This document shows positions 25,357 through 34,591 of a stretch of DNA of 64,000 nt, one piece after another. The notes under the pieces are model-generated. The model did not search any database. It saw only the letters and a program-made list of their open reading frames with translations, and was not told where the DNA came from. How positions within the stretch are numbered: the first letter of the stretch is position 1; the number at the start of each line of letters is the position of its first letter. A program made the translations under genes and the position numbers. Source of the stretch: SOIL31 sp964636815 (GTDB lineage: Bacteria; Babelota; Babeliae; Babelales; Vermiphilaceae); assembly GCA_964636815.1 (NCBI GenBank), contig CAZWTF010000005.1, positions 46,732-110,731 of the forward strand, written 5' to 3'.

Positions 25357-26463
25357 ATGAGTATCAAAGCCGGACTTGTAGGCCTTCCTAACGTAGGAAA
25401 ATCAACCCTATTTAATGCACTCACCAAATCAAGTATTCCTATGGAAAACTATCCATTCTGTACTATTGATCCTCATGTTGCAATTACTGAAGTTCCTGAT
25501 GAACGCCTTGAAAACCTTAAAAAAACATACAACTCAGGCAAAATTATTCCTGCAACTGTCACCTTTGTAGATATCGCAGGCCTTGTAAAAGGAGCTGCAA
25601 CGGGTGAAGGTCTTGGTAATCAATTCTTAAGCAATATTCGTGAGGTTGATCTTATTCTACATGTACTACGCTGCTTTGAAGACCCCAACATTGTCAGAAC
25701 AACAGAAGTTGACCCTATCAGCGATTTCGAAATTATCATGGCTGAACTCATGCTCAAAGATATCGAATCAATCGATAAACGCATTCCAAAAGTTGAAAAA
25801 TCATTTAAAGGTAAACTCACTGCTGCAGAACAAAAAAACTTTACTGATGAACTTGAAACACTCAAGGCTGTGCGCGTTGCTCTTGAAGAAGGAAATGCTA
25901 CCAAAGCAAAAGAACTTGTAAAAAAAACATCCGCTGAGATGATACCTTTATTAAGCACCAAAAATTTCATTGTTATTGCCAACATCGCCGAAGGCGAATT
26001 AGAAGATAAACAGTATGAAACCAATAAACATTACCAAGCTCTTATCAAACATTTCGGATCAGAATTTGTAGTTCCTGTCAGTGCACGTGTTGAATATGAA
26101 CTCACTCAAATGGACGTGGCTGAAGCACGTGAATTTATGGATATGATGGGTATTGTACAACCAAGCTTGGATACTATTATTAAAAAAACATATGACAATC
26201 TTGGCCTTATTACATTCTTTACCTGCGGACCAAAAGAGATTCATGCATGGCCTGTACGCAAAGGTACAACAATTCGTCAAGCGGGTGGTGAAATACACTC
26301 TGATATAGAGCGTGGATTCATCTGTTCAGAAACATTTGGATATCATGATTTGATGACTCACAAAACAGAACCTGCTATTAAAACTGCCGGCAAACTGCGC
26401 ATTGAAGGCCAAAATTACCTTGTTCAAGATGGTGATATTGTGCATATACGTTTTAATGTCTAA
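25357..26463 (+). CDS. ychF: Redox-regulated ATPase YchF
   Basis: YchF (OLA1 in eukaryotes) is a universally conserved Obg-family P-loop protein that hydrolyses ATP and interacts with ribosomes. The 368-residue product has G1 GLPNVGKST near residue 8, the switch region DIAGLVKGAATGEGLGN near 69, and the C-terminal TGS domain (FFTCGPKEIHAWPVRKG to YLVQDGDIVHIRFNV). AAGAAAGTAACTTA precedes the ATG. The length is normal. Confidence 0.97.
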   Translation: MSIKAGLVGLPNVGKSTLFNALTKSSIPMENYPFCTIDPHVAITEVPDERLENLKKTYNSGKIIPATVTFVDIAGLVKGAATGEGLGNQFLSNIREVDLILHVLRCFEDPNIVRTTEVDPISDFEIIMAELMLKDIESIDKRIPKVEKSFKGKLTAAEQKNFTDELETLKAVRVALEEGNATKAKELVKKTSAEMIPLLSTKNFIVIANIAEGELEDKQYETNKHYQALIKHFGSEFVVPVSARVEYELTQMDVAEAREFMDMMGIVQPSLDTIIKKTYDNLGLITFFTCGPKEIHAWPVRKGTTIRQAGGEIHSDIERGFICSETFGYHDLMTHKTEPAIKTAGKLRIEGQNYLVQDGDIVHIRFNV

Positions 26464-26504
26464 AAAAGATCAATCACCTGATTTAATCAATTTAATGGGC
26501 CCTT

Positions 26505-26533
26505 TTGACCGACTATAGCCCTCATGATAAACT
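26505..26533 (+). promoter_or_regulatory. Candidate promoter for the first GH1 gene
   Basis: TTGACC at 26505-26510 and TAAACT at 26528-26533, spacing 17, about 49 bases before the start codon. Confidence 0.5.
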
Positions 26534-26581
26534 AATAATGTAGTTTAATAGAGGCTATTAACCCAAAAAGGGACCTTTTTC

Positions 26582-28285
26582 ATGATTAAAAAGAACATTT
26601 TTTTACCAATCGCCCTAAGTCTTGCTTTACTACCAACAACCAGCAATTCCTTTGCACTGCCAGAATCATTACATAATGCATCTATATCCGCTCGCAAAAA
26701 GGCTACTTTTGCAAAAATGATCACAGCTGCACTCTGGAAGCATGCGCAAGGCAACAGTACTGAACATATAGCTGTTGAACAAAAATTAGCTCAACTCTAT
26801 AACATAGAATGCACACCAGAACAAGCAGCGCAAAATCTTATGACTGCAATTCAGAACAATCAAACAGTTGCCAATTTTAACCAATTTTATCTTGGCGCTT
26901 CATCATCTGCGTATCAAATTGAAGGTGGACTTGATGATAGTTCTGCAGCTGCCCGTTTTTATAAAAACAAAGCACACCTGCCAACCGCTGGTGATGCGAT
27001 TGATTTTTATCATCGCTATCCAGAAATCATCAAACAAATAGAAGACGAACTTAATATTAATGCAATGCGCATATCATTTGCATGGGATAGAATCCAGCCG
27101 CAGCAAGGTGTTTTTAATCAAGATGCCATCGAGTTTTATAGAAATGTTATTCGTACCTTTCTTGCACACGGCATTAAACCACTCGTTGTATTTCATCACT
27201 ACGATGTTCCAACGTGGTTTGAAGATTTAGGCGGATTTGAAAAAGCAGAAAATAGCATCCTATTTAAACAGTTTTGTGTAAAAGTTTACACAAAATTGGC
27301 AGAAGAACTTGGTGAATGTTTAATTTCTATGTGTTGTGCACCAGAAGGCCCTGCGTTTAAAGGATATTACACTGGCGAAGGCACGCCTGGCGAAAAAAAT
27401 AATTTACAAAAAACACACACCGTTATCGCTAACATGTATTATGAATTAGTTGAGACTGCGTTAGAAATTCAACAAGTATACACACAATTACAACAAACAA
27501 ATCCAAAACTCAAAAAGCCTTTTATTGGAACACAAATTAATGTTTTATTCCTCGATCCACATGCACGTTCCCAAACAACAGTTGCAAGCAGATTAAAAAC
27601 TACATTAGGTTGCGCAATGGGATCATACATTCAATCTGGTGGTACATTTAACTTCTTGGTTAATGGTCATTACTGCATGTACACTCCAAATGCTGATTGC
27701 TTTAAAGTAGCAAAAGATATCAATGTATATCGCTATCACCCGCAAGCTTACAAAGCATTTGATTGGATTGGTGTTAATATTTATTCAAATAGGTTTATGA
27801 ATGGTTTTGAACAAATTCCGAATGATAAACTTATTGAAGAAGATGCAGAACGATATACTGATAATCCAAATTATCGCAACTACCCAGAAGGTATTTACCG
27901 CGCCGCACAACTTATTGCTGAACAAGTAGCAATCCCTCTTGGTAAACTGAAAAATAAAAATGGACAATCACTCCCAGTGATTGTCACTGAAAACGGTATT
28001 GCAACAAAAGATGATGCAAAACGTACTCGTTATTACCAGCGCGCAATCACCACAATCACTGCGCTGATTAATGATGGGTATCCAGTTATTGGTTATTTTC
28101 CATGGACATCGCATGATAATTTTGAATGGCCAACACAAGATAAACCAGATGCATTTGGTGCAAAATGTTATGGGTTTTTTGCAGTAAACTTTGATAACAA
28201 TTCACCTGAATATCTTTCTGCAACACTTAAAGAAGGTTCGCGATATTACGCCAATATTGCTAAAACATTTTTCTCACTAACGTAA
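26582..28285 (+). CDS. Exported GH1 family protein with altered acid/base motif
   Basis: The 567-residue product has a signal peptide ending SNSFA, an extra N-terminal stretch of about 80 residues, and a GH1 beta-glycosidase barrel starting at FYLGASSSAYQIEGG. The nucleophile motif VTENGIA and the late HDNFEW are intact. At the acid/base motif, where GH1 has NEP, this protein has CAP followed by Glu (SMCCAPEGPAF), so the Glu is displaced by two residues. AAAAAGGGACC precedes the ATG. It may be active with a shifted acid, or be a sugar-binding or transferring variant. A second GH1 lies at 29586. Confidence 0.85.
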   Translation: MIKKNIFLPIALSLALLPTTSNSFALPESLHNASISARKKATFAKMITAALWKHAQGNSTEHIAVEQKLAQLYNIECTPEQAAQNLMTAIQNNQTVANFNQFYLGASSSAYQIEGGLDDSSAAARFYKNKAHLPTAGDAIDFYHRYPEIIKQIEDELNINAMRISFAWDRIQPQQGVFNQDAIEFYRNVIRTFLAHGIKPLVVFHHYDVPTWFEDLGGFEKAENSILFKQFCVKVYTKLAEELGECLISMCCAPEGPAFKGYYTGEGTPGEKNNLQKTHTVIANMYYELVETALEIQQVYTQLQQTNPKLKKPFIGTQINVLFLDPHARSQTTVASRLKTTLGCAMGSYIQSGGTFNFLVNGHYCMYTPNADCFKVAKDINVYRYHPQAYKAFDWIGVNIYSNRFMNGFEQIPNDKLIEEDAERYTDNPNYRNYPEGIYRAAQLIAEQVAIPLGKLKNKNGQSLPVIVTENGIATKDDAKRTRYYQRAITTITALINDGYPVIGYFPWTSHDNFEWPTQDKPDAFGAKCYGFFAVNFDNNSPEYLSATLKEGSRYYANIAKTFFSLT

Positions 28286-28292
28286 TCAATAC

Positions 28293-28322
28293 AAAAGCCC
28301 CGATTAAACCGGGGCTTTTTTT
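28293..28322 (+). terminator. Rho-independent terminator
   Basis: AAAAGCCCCG pairs with CGGGGCTTTT around ATTAAAC, then further T. Confidence 0.85.
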
Positions 28323-28351
28323 GTTTTCTACTTTAAAAAAATCTATCTTAC

Positions 28352-29380
28352 CTACTTTTTTTCAACTTTATTGTATTGAACTGATTTTCCTTTTTTTGTG
28401 CTGTTATAAAGTTTATTCATAACTAATTGTTTTTCAGAAGACTCATCTGACAATTTGTTAAGCCATGCCAAATATCGATGACAATTATTAACTTCACACA
28501 TCTTTTTATAATAACTTACAGCACCGTCACAATCATCAAAAAACATATTTCTATTTCTGAGTAATTCTTTCAATAACATCGAACTCTTTTGATCGCGTAA
28601 AGCAACGAGAAGCAAAAAAGTTTGATGTATTAAGCCGCCAATAGCATCTTTATTTTGTATAGTAACATTACTCATTACCTCAATGTCAGATAAGTAATCA
28701 ACATTATTGTACGCCACACAACTTGCTAAGAATAAAGAAAATCCTTTTTGTAACCGACAAGATAAACGCTTCACCAGAAAAGGATTTATTACAATAAGCC
28801 CATAACCTGTCTCTTGATAAGAAGTACAACCTTGTTCACCTGTAATACAAGCAACTTGAACTGTTTTCACTTCATAAGAAACATCTTCACTTACACACAA
28901 TCGAAATTTAGCTGGATTGATAGACTCGCGAAGAAAAGTATTTTGAAGTATTTGAGCAAACACGGGATCAATCTCATCTTCGCACATAAAATTATATTTC
29001 TCTGTAAACTTTGACCAAGATAAACAATATTCATTCGCAGGTAAAAATGATGCACTCATACGAGCATGTGCCAAACCAATAGATAAATTCCAAGCATCAT
29101 CAGATATATTATATTTCTGCTTAGTCCTGAAACATCGTCTAGATTGACGATATGTTAATGATTCTTTGAGTTTATCTGTTTCTAAATTAACACTCTTAAT
29201 TTTTTCATCGAGATCTATTTTATATGAATGAGTACATAATTTTTTTAAATTCTGTTCGCACACATTATCAACATTAACACAATTCTCAATATATGTTTGT
29301 GCTTCAAACTTCATGCAAAAAAGTTGCGTTGATATATTCATACATACTACGCTTACCAACATCTTATATATCAATTTCAT
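28352..29380 (-). CDS. Exported Cys-containing protein of unknown function
   Basis: The 342-residue product has a signal peptide (MKLIYKMLVSVVCMNIS, ending QLFC) then Met-Lys. It is largely helical with about 16 cysteines spread through the mature part, and a Lys-rich C-terminus. GGGGATAGGTCG precedes the ATG. No catalytic motif is clear; a zinc-metallopeptidase-like layout was considered but no HExxH is present. Function unknown. Confidence 0.7.
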   Translation of the reverse strand: MKLIYKMLVSVVCMNISTQLFCMKFEAQTYIENCVNVDNVCEQNLKKLCTHSYKIDLDEKIKSVNLETDKLKESLTYRQSRRCFRTKQKYNISDDAWNLSIGLAHARMSASFLPANEYCLSWSKFTEKYNFMCEDEIDPVFAQILQNTFLRESINPAKFRLCVSEDVSYEVKTVQVACITGEQGCTSYQETGYGLIVINPFLVKRLSCRLQKGFSLFLASCVAYNNVDYLSDIEVMSNVTIQNKDAIGGLIHQTFLLLVALRDQKSSMLLKELLRNRNMFFDDCDGAVSYYKKMCEVNNCHRYLAWLNKLSDESSEKQLVMNKLYNSTKKGKSVQYNKVEKK

Positions 29381-29503
29381 CGACCTATCCCCTTAACTGT
29401 TTGCTATATATTTTATTTTTTTTGTATCTCGAAGCAAAATATACCACAATTCAAAAAGTTTTCATGTAAAAAAATTACTATAAGCCTATGCCTTACCTGT
29501 ATA

Positions 29504-29532
29504 TTGACTACTTCTCGTACAAACTCTATTTT
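29504..29532 (+). promoter_or_regulatory. Candidate promoter for the second GH1 gene
   Basis: TTGACT at 29504-29509 and TATTTT at 29527-29532, spacing 17, about 53 bases before the ATG. Confidence 0.45.
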
Positions 29533-29585
29533 TTGGATAAACTATATAAAGAGACTACATTCATTATTTTCACACAGAGGTACCC

Positions 29586-30965
29586 ATGAAACACACACAA
29601 AAAATAGTTTCATTTTGCAGCATTTTCATACTATTGACTCAATGCACTCTTCTTTCTACCTCCTATTGGAAATGGCAAAATATCAACATTCATTCAATAC
29701 AATTTCCAAAATCATTTGACTGGGGATTAACAACTTTATCATATGAAGTTGAAGGCTATTCAAAAACAAGTACATGGTACACTTGGGAAAACCATACCGG
29801 CAACAATAGCACTACACCATTCACAAAAACACGCTCAGGCAATGCTGCAGCTCATTCTGCACATTACAAAAAAGATGTGCAATTGATGAAAGATATGGGA
29901 ATTACCACCTACTGTTTTTCAATTGATTGGAGCAAAGTCGAACCAGAACAAGGGTGTTTTGATGAAGATGTTCTGCAATATTATGCCGATCTATGCGATG
30001 AACTGATTCAAAACAATATCAGCATCACCGTTATTCTTAAAGACTATTGCGACCCATTGTGGTGGGGTTATCTTGGTGGTTTTGAGTATGAAAAAAACAT
30101 TCCTCTTTTTGAACGTTATTGCAGTAAAATGTATGACGTTCTTGGCACAAGAGTTGATCAATGGATTACATTTTGGGCTCCGGAAAATTACGCTGTTCTT
30201 GGCTATTTAATCGGAACAACTCCTCCAGGAATACGTAATTTGCACCGCGCAGCAACCGTACTCAAAAATGAATTTGAAGCCCATGTGCGTGTCTACAAAA
30301 AAATTAAAAGCGCCCCACACGGAAACAATTCACGCATTGGTATTATCAAACACGTTCACTTACTTGAACCGTGGCATCTTTGGGATCGCCCAAGTTGCTA
30401 CATTGCAAACATGCTTACCAATAATGCATTTTACAATTTTTTCACCACGGGGGTGTTTAATATTAAATTTCCACTTCCAGGCAAAGCTGGTGCTTGGGTA
30501 AAACATGTTAACTATTACGCACCAAAATCACTCGATTTTATTGGAATTAATTACCACAGCCATGGATACCTAAAAAATATTGTAAACCATGTTAGCAACC
30601 CCGGCGAAACTGCAACGGATGTCCCTGGTATTACGGTGTATCCTGAGGGGTTATATTTTGCAATCAAAAATGTATCAGATAATCTTGCAAAAAAACTGAA
30701 CATCCCAATGATCATCACGCAAAATGGTATTGCTACGCATGATGAAAGCATAAGAGACTTATTTATCAAGCGTCATATTTATGCAACATCAAAAGCTCTT
30801 GCTGATGGTTATAACGTGGAAGGTTACTATTATTATAGTTTCTTAGATGGATTTTCATGGGGTAGTTATGACACTCAATTCGGCTTATTCTCTGTTGATC
30901 GTGCAACCATGAAACGTACATTCAAAAATGGTGCACATTATTTTTATGATGTGATTAAAAAATAA
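29586..30965 (+). CDS. Exported GH1 homologue lacking catalytic glutamates
   Basis: The 459-residue protein has an N-terminal hydrophobic segment (about residues 8-25) and a full GH1-like barrel from FPKSFDWGLTTLSYEVEG to the C-terminus. Aligned to GH1 enzymes, the acid/base motif WxTFNEP reads WITFWAPEN and the nucleophile motif TENG reads TQNG, so Glu is replaced by Gln. The usual sugar-binding Gln of QIEG is Glu, and the His of the HWDLP motif is lost. It is probably not a normal glycosidase; binding or a structural role is more likely. CAGAGGTACCC precedes the ATG. Confidence 0.82.
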   Translation: MKHTQKIVSFCSIFILLTQCTLLSTSYWKWQNINIHSIQFPKSFDWGLTTLSYEVEGYSKTSTWYTWENHTGNNSTTPFTKTRSGNAAAHSAHYKKDVQLMKDMGITTYCFSIDWSKVEPEQGCFDEDVLQYYADLCDELIQNNISITVILKDYCDPLWWGYLGGFEYEKNIPLFERYCSKMYDVLGTRVDQWITFWAPENYAVLGYLIGTTPPGIRNLHRAATVLKNEFEAHVRVYKKIKSAPHGNNSRIGIIKHVHLLEPWHLWDRPSCYIANMLTNNAFYNFFTTGVFNIKFPLPGKAGAWVKHVNYYAPKSLDFIGINYHSHGYLKNIVNHVSNPGETATDVPGITVYPEGLYFAIKNVSDNLAKKLNIPMIITQNGIATHDESIRDLFIKRHIYATSKALADGYNVEGYYYYSFLDGFSWGSYDTQFGLFSVDRATMKRTFKNGAHYFYDVIKK

Positions 30966-30973
30966 TGACACTT

Positions 30974-31004
30974 AAAAAGGAGCAGCGCGCTGCTCCTTTT
31001 TTTT
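30974..31004. terminator. Perfectly palindromic terminator
   Basis: A 28-base perfect palindrome centred on GCGC, with A5 on the left and T8 on the right, lies between convergent genes and can serve both. Confidence 0.85.
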
Positions 31005-31010
31005 GATCTT

Positions 31011-31943
31011 TTACTGTTCAATCAAATTGATAAGTTTCCATGCATTTACATCTTCAAGACGATTTGTTTTATTCCAAGACCCAGAATCAGTAATATAATA
31101 CTGACGCTCACCTTTTTGATTTTGATGCATAATTAATGTATACCAATGCCCATATTGCATAATAAGATCTTCATCTTCTTTTTTTGGTTGTTCCATTGTA
31201 CCCAATATAAATATCGCAAAATACATTTTTTCTGTATTCAAAATTAATTTTATTTTCTTTAAAAGGAGCGACGTAGTTACATCAACATCAGGATGCCCAA
31301 TCAAACTAACATCTTCAACTACATCTAAATCCCATAATTCGTCTTCTACAATAAATTTATTTTTATTCTTATTCCATAAAGATTGAATTTCTTCTTTATC
31401 TATCCAATCACCTGTATACATATCCTTTTTTCGACTTTGTATAATATCTTGACGCCATATGCCATTATTGCCCCAAAACATACCTTTTTTACTAAAATAA
31501 TATTGTATAGCCTTAAAATCATTTAATGTATTTTGTAAAGTTGAATCATCTACAGCGTTATGTTTTGCTTGAGCAACTTGCATTCCTCTTAATAATGAAT
31601 GATATCCACAACTAGCCATACCTCCCCCATTAGGATTAAACTGACAATATACTTGAAATTGAATAAGCTTAATGCCATTTTGCGTGTAAGAACTTTCTAT
31701 ATATGGAGATATTTCATCTTGATTAATGCCCTTTTTACTCATCCACCAATAATACAAACCACCTACAGCAAGACCAAAAGCTGCAACTGCACCTGGCATT
31801 GTTTTTTGTAACGTATCATCACTAACAAATGTTCGAGCTCTCTTTTTAATATCTTCCCATGAAATTGCATAATGTGATGTAACGGGCAATAACAACAATG
31901 CTCCTGCTAACGCAAATAAAAGATAATGTTTACAAAACTTCAT
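31011..31943 (-). CDS. Exported cysteine peptidase-like protein
   Basis: The 310-residue product has a signal peptide (MKFCKHYLLFALAGALLLL) and a possible second hydrophobic helix near residues 51-68. A Cys-His-Asp order typical of papain-like folds is visible: Cys in GGGMASCGYHSLLRG near residue 113, His in YGHWYTLIMH near 270 and Asp in ITDSGSW near 288. An upstream Gln lies in IQFQVYCQ. This layout recalls deubiquitinase-type peptidases. AGGGG precedes the ATG at 31943 by 6 bases. The activity is a prediction only. Confidence 0.65.
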   Translation of the reverse strand: MKFCKHYLLFALAGALLLLPVTSHYAISWEDIKKRARTFVSDDTLQKTMPGAVAAFGLAVGGLYYWWMSKKGINQDEISPYIESSYTQNGIKLIQFQVYCQFNPNGGGMASCGYHSLLRGMQVAQAKHNAVDDSTLQNTLNDFKAIQYYFSKKGMFWGNNGIWRQDIIQSRKKDMYTGDWIDKEEIQSLWNKNKNKFIVEDELWDLDVVEDVSLIGHPDVDVTTSLLLKKIKLILNTEKMYFAIFILGTMEQPKKEDEDLIMQYGHWYTLIMHQNQKGERQYYITDSGSWNKTNRLEDVNAWKLINLIEQ

Positions 31944-32002
31944 ATATACCCCTATATTAAAAACACAAATTCCCACAAAAGAGCATACTAAAAGGAATTA
32001 TA

Positions 32003-33103
32003 ATGAAACAATACCTTCTAGCCACAGCTTTTATTGCAATAACATCAATAACTCACTCAATGAACATATCCATTAACAACCTCACATTAGACCAAAAAAT
32101 TGGCCAACTTTTTATGGTTGCAGCAGTTGCTGATGAAGATACTGCAAAAGATTGCTTATCAAAAAAAACATATCGCATGGATAAAAAATATATTAAAAAA
32201 CTCATCAAAAAATATCACATTGGCGGCATCATTTATTTGGGCAAAAGTGATACAGAAAAACAGATCCAAAGAACACAATATTTCCAAAAAATATCAAACA
32301 TTCCATTATTAATTGGTCAAGATTTGGAACCTGGCAGAGTTGGTATATCACGCTTACAAACAATGGAATGTTTTTCTAACAACAAACAACTTGGTGAAAA
32401 AAATGATACAGCAGAAACGTATCAAGCTGGATGCGCCATTGGGCAGTATTGTAAAAAACTAGGAGTACATATTAATTTTGCACCCGTTGCTGATGTCAAC
32501 AATAATCCTAACAACTCCGTTATTAATGATCGTTCATTCGGTGATAATCCTGAACTGGTTGCACAACATGCAATTGCGTTTGCGCAAGGCTTAGAAAACG
32601 CAGGCATTATTGCCTGCGCAAAACATTTTCCCGGTCATGGTGATACTGATGTTGATTCTCATTATGATCTACCACTTATTAAGCATGATGCAAAAAGATT
32701 ACATGATATTGAACTGTACCCATTCAAACAACTGATTAAAAATAACATTCCTGCAATTATGATTGGGCATTTAGAAGTCCCTGCATTTGAAAACAAATCC
32801 AAATTACCATCAACCGTATCAAAAAAAATAGTTACCGATCTGTTACAAAACGAACTCGGCTTTAAAGGTCTTATTATTACTGATGGCCTTGATATGCAAG
32901 GCATCACCAATCATTACAAAAATGGACAAGCCGAATTGCAAGCTTTACTTGCAGGCAATGATATTTTACTCACCCCTGTTGATGTACCAGCAGCAGTCAC
33001 TGCTATCAAACAAGCAATTAAAGATAATCGCATCACGCAACAAGAAATAGATGCGCATGTTACAAAAATTTTGGATGTGAAGAATCTCTTGCGCTCGTCC
33101 TGA
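32003..33103 (+). CDS. Exported GH3 beta-N-acetylhexosaminidase (NagZ-like)
   Basis: The 366-residue product has a signal peptide ending ITHS then Met-Asn and a complete GH3 barrel. The family loop KHFPGHGDTDVDSH near residue 212 supplies the catalytic His, and IITDGLDMQGI near 292 holds the Asp nucleophile. NagZ enzymes remove GlcNAc from muropeptides; the signal peptide suggests a periplasmic or secreted role. AAAAGGAATTATA precedes the ATG. The last codons and the stop lie in a palindromic element starting at 33091, so the C-terminus (LLRSS) is element-derived. Confidence 0.9.
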   Translation: MKQYLLATAFIAITSITHSMNISINNLTLDQKIGQLFMVAAVADEDTAKDCLSKKTYRMDKKYIKKLIKKYHIGGIIYLGKSDTEKQIQRTQYFQKISNIPLLIGQDLEPGRVGISRLQTMECFSNNKQLGEKNDTAETYQAGCAIGQYCKKLGVHINFAPVADVNNNPNNSVINDRSFGDNPELVAQHAIAFAQGLENAGIIACAKHFPGHGDTDVDSHYDLPLIKHDAKRLHDIELYPFKQLIKNNIPAIMIGHLEVPAFENKSKLPSTVSKKIVTDLLQNELGFKGLIITDGLDMQGITNHYKNGQAELQALLAGNDILLTPVDVPAAVTAIKQAIKDNRITQQEIDAHVTKILDVKNLLRSS

Positions 33104-33178
33104 TGCTTCGTCAAGCTCAGCAGTAAACACCTGCCTTGAGAACTTGCCGTGCCTGCAGAAGCCTTGGCGAAGGCAGGT
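33091..33178. repeat. Palindromic elements overlapping the GH3 gene end
   Basis: GCGCTCGTCCTGA at 33091-33103 is identical to 63416-63428. Next to it ACCTGCCTT (33129-33137) pairs with AAGGCAGGT (33170-33178). Bases 33158-33173 match, in reverse complement, 56826-56841 inside the caspase-fold gene. Confidence 0.8.
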
Positions 33179-33327
33179 TGAAGGATTAATACGCTATACC
33201 ACCACATTTGATCCGAAATAATTATTCTTTAACTAGACACCTTTCCTGGATTAAATTATTCTAATAAAAAAAATATAAATAACATATTTAATAATCAATA
33301 CATTTATTACATTAAAGGTTCATAGTA

Positions 33328-34584
33328 ATGAATAAACTCTTTTTATTACTTGCATTAATATGCATAAATAGTGCCACTCTTAAAACAATGGAATTAACAT
33401 CATCATCAAATGCAAATCATGATGAGCCAAGTGTGAACCTTATTACAGAAAAATATCTTCTGGATTATGAAAATAAAAATGTTCATCCATGTCATCATAT
33501 AAACAAAGGCCTCGATGATCTTAGAGAGCAATTTGTTACTAAATATGGTCTATATGGTATGCATAAAAAATTCAATTGTACGAACGTATATGATCATCAT
33601 GTTGAAAAATCAGTCATAAATCCTGATGGCAGTAGTTTATATTTTTATTCTCAATTTTCTCATAAGGTCCATGATAAGGTTATTCTAAAATTAGACACTA
33701 AATCCAAGACTATCATTGGTACAATAAAAGGACATAAAAAATCAATTGATGATCTCATTATGCATAAAGACATTTTGATATCGGGATCAGGATATGATGG
33801 AACGATTAAATTATGGAACCCTAATACCCATAAATGTTTACAAACTATTAAAACTGGAGATGATATTACACTCTTGGCAACTGAAAATTCTGATATTATT
33901 TGCAGTTTTTCACTTCAAAATATTAAAATATGGGATATTACATCTGGCAAATGTTGCCATAAACTTCCAGAAGGTATTCCATATTGGCATTACAATAAGC
34001 AATATATCTTCACCAATGGTGTCTTGTATTATGCAACTACTCATTGTCATCATCACGGTAAATTATTCCAACGGGATCTACGTACAAAATCTTATATCAA
34101 TTATGAGCATATAGATGCGCTCTGTGGACTTACCCATGATCCTCATAGTCCCGCTATTTTTTTTACGGGTTCTTTTAAAGGGGTTAAAAAATGGGATATG
34201 CGTAAACCCGACAAATCAATACAGACTCTTTATCAAGACAAACCAGATACTATAAAAATACATCATAACATTCTTTTTGTAGCATTATCAGCTCAATACA
34301 AGCCCAACAAACCTGTTTCATTCGATAAACATCCAGGTATAAAAATATGGGACATCAATAAAAATCATGAACTAGGCATTTTGCCTGGACCAGGCAAAGC
34401 GCAGGTTAATAACTTAACCACACATGATTTAGGCTTATATGTTGCTAATTCAAACAGTTTAATACAATACACCTCAAGCTCATATGATGCTGCCTATAAA
34501 GCATTAGAAAATGTAAGTTTTAATATTAAGCCTACCAATAACCCATGCTATAGCAAAGATATACCACGAAATGCCTCTCTATAA
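33328..34584 (+). CDS. Exported WD40-repeat protein
   Basis: The 418-residue product has a signal peptide (MNKLFLLLALICIN, ending LKT) then Met-Glu. From about residue 125 several degenerate WD40 blades are visible: GSGYDGTIKLWNPNTHKC, IKIWDITSGKC, GVKKWDMRKP and GIKIWDINKN. WD40 propellers are protein-binding scaffolds, common in eukaryotes. AAAGGTTCATAGTA precedes the ATG. The stop is 7 bases from the convergent outer-membrane gene end. It probably binds another exported or host protein. Confidence 0.8.
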   Translation: MNKLFLLLALICINSATLKTMELTSSSNANHDEPSVNLITEKYLLDYENKNVHPCHHINKGLDDLREQFVTKYGLYGMHKKFNCTNVYDHHVEKSVINPDGSSLYFYSQFSHKVHDKVILKLDTKSKTIIGTIKGHKKSIDDLIMHKDILISGSGYDGTIKLWNPNTHKCLQTIKTGDDITLLATENSDIICSFSLQNIKIWDITSGKCCHKLPEGIPYWHYNKQYIFTNGVLYYATTHCHHHGKLFQRDLRTKSYINYEHIDALCGLTHDPHSPAIFFTGSFKGVKKWDMRKPDKSIQTLYQDKPDTIKIHHNILFVALSAQYKPNKPVSFDKHPGIKIWDINKNHELGILPGPGKAQVNNLTTHDLGLYVANSNSLIQYTSSSYDAAYKALENVSFNIKPTNNPCYSKDIPRNASL

Positions 34585-34591
34585 TTATAGA

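Noticed and set aside
28352..29380. Zinc metallopeptidase in the Cys-containing exported protein
   Set aside because: No HExxH or other metal motif is present.
29504..29719. 71-codon ORF before the second GH1 gene
   Set aside because: It starts within the likely promoter and overlaps the GH1 signal peptide in another frame.
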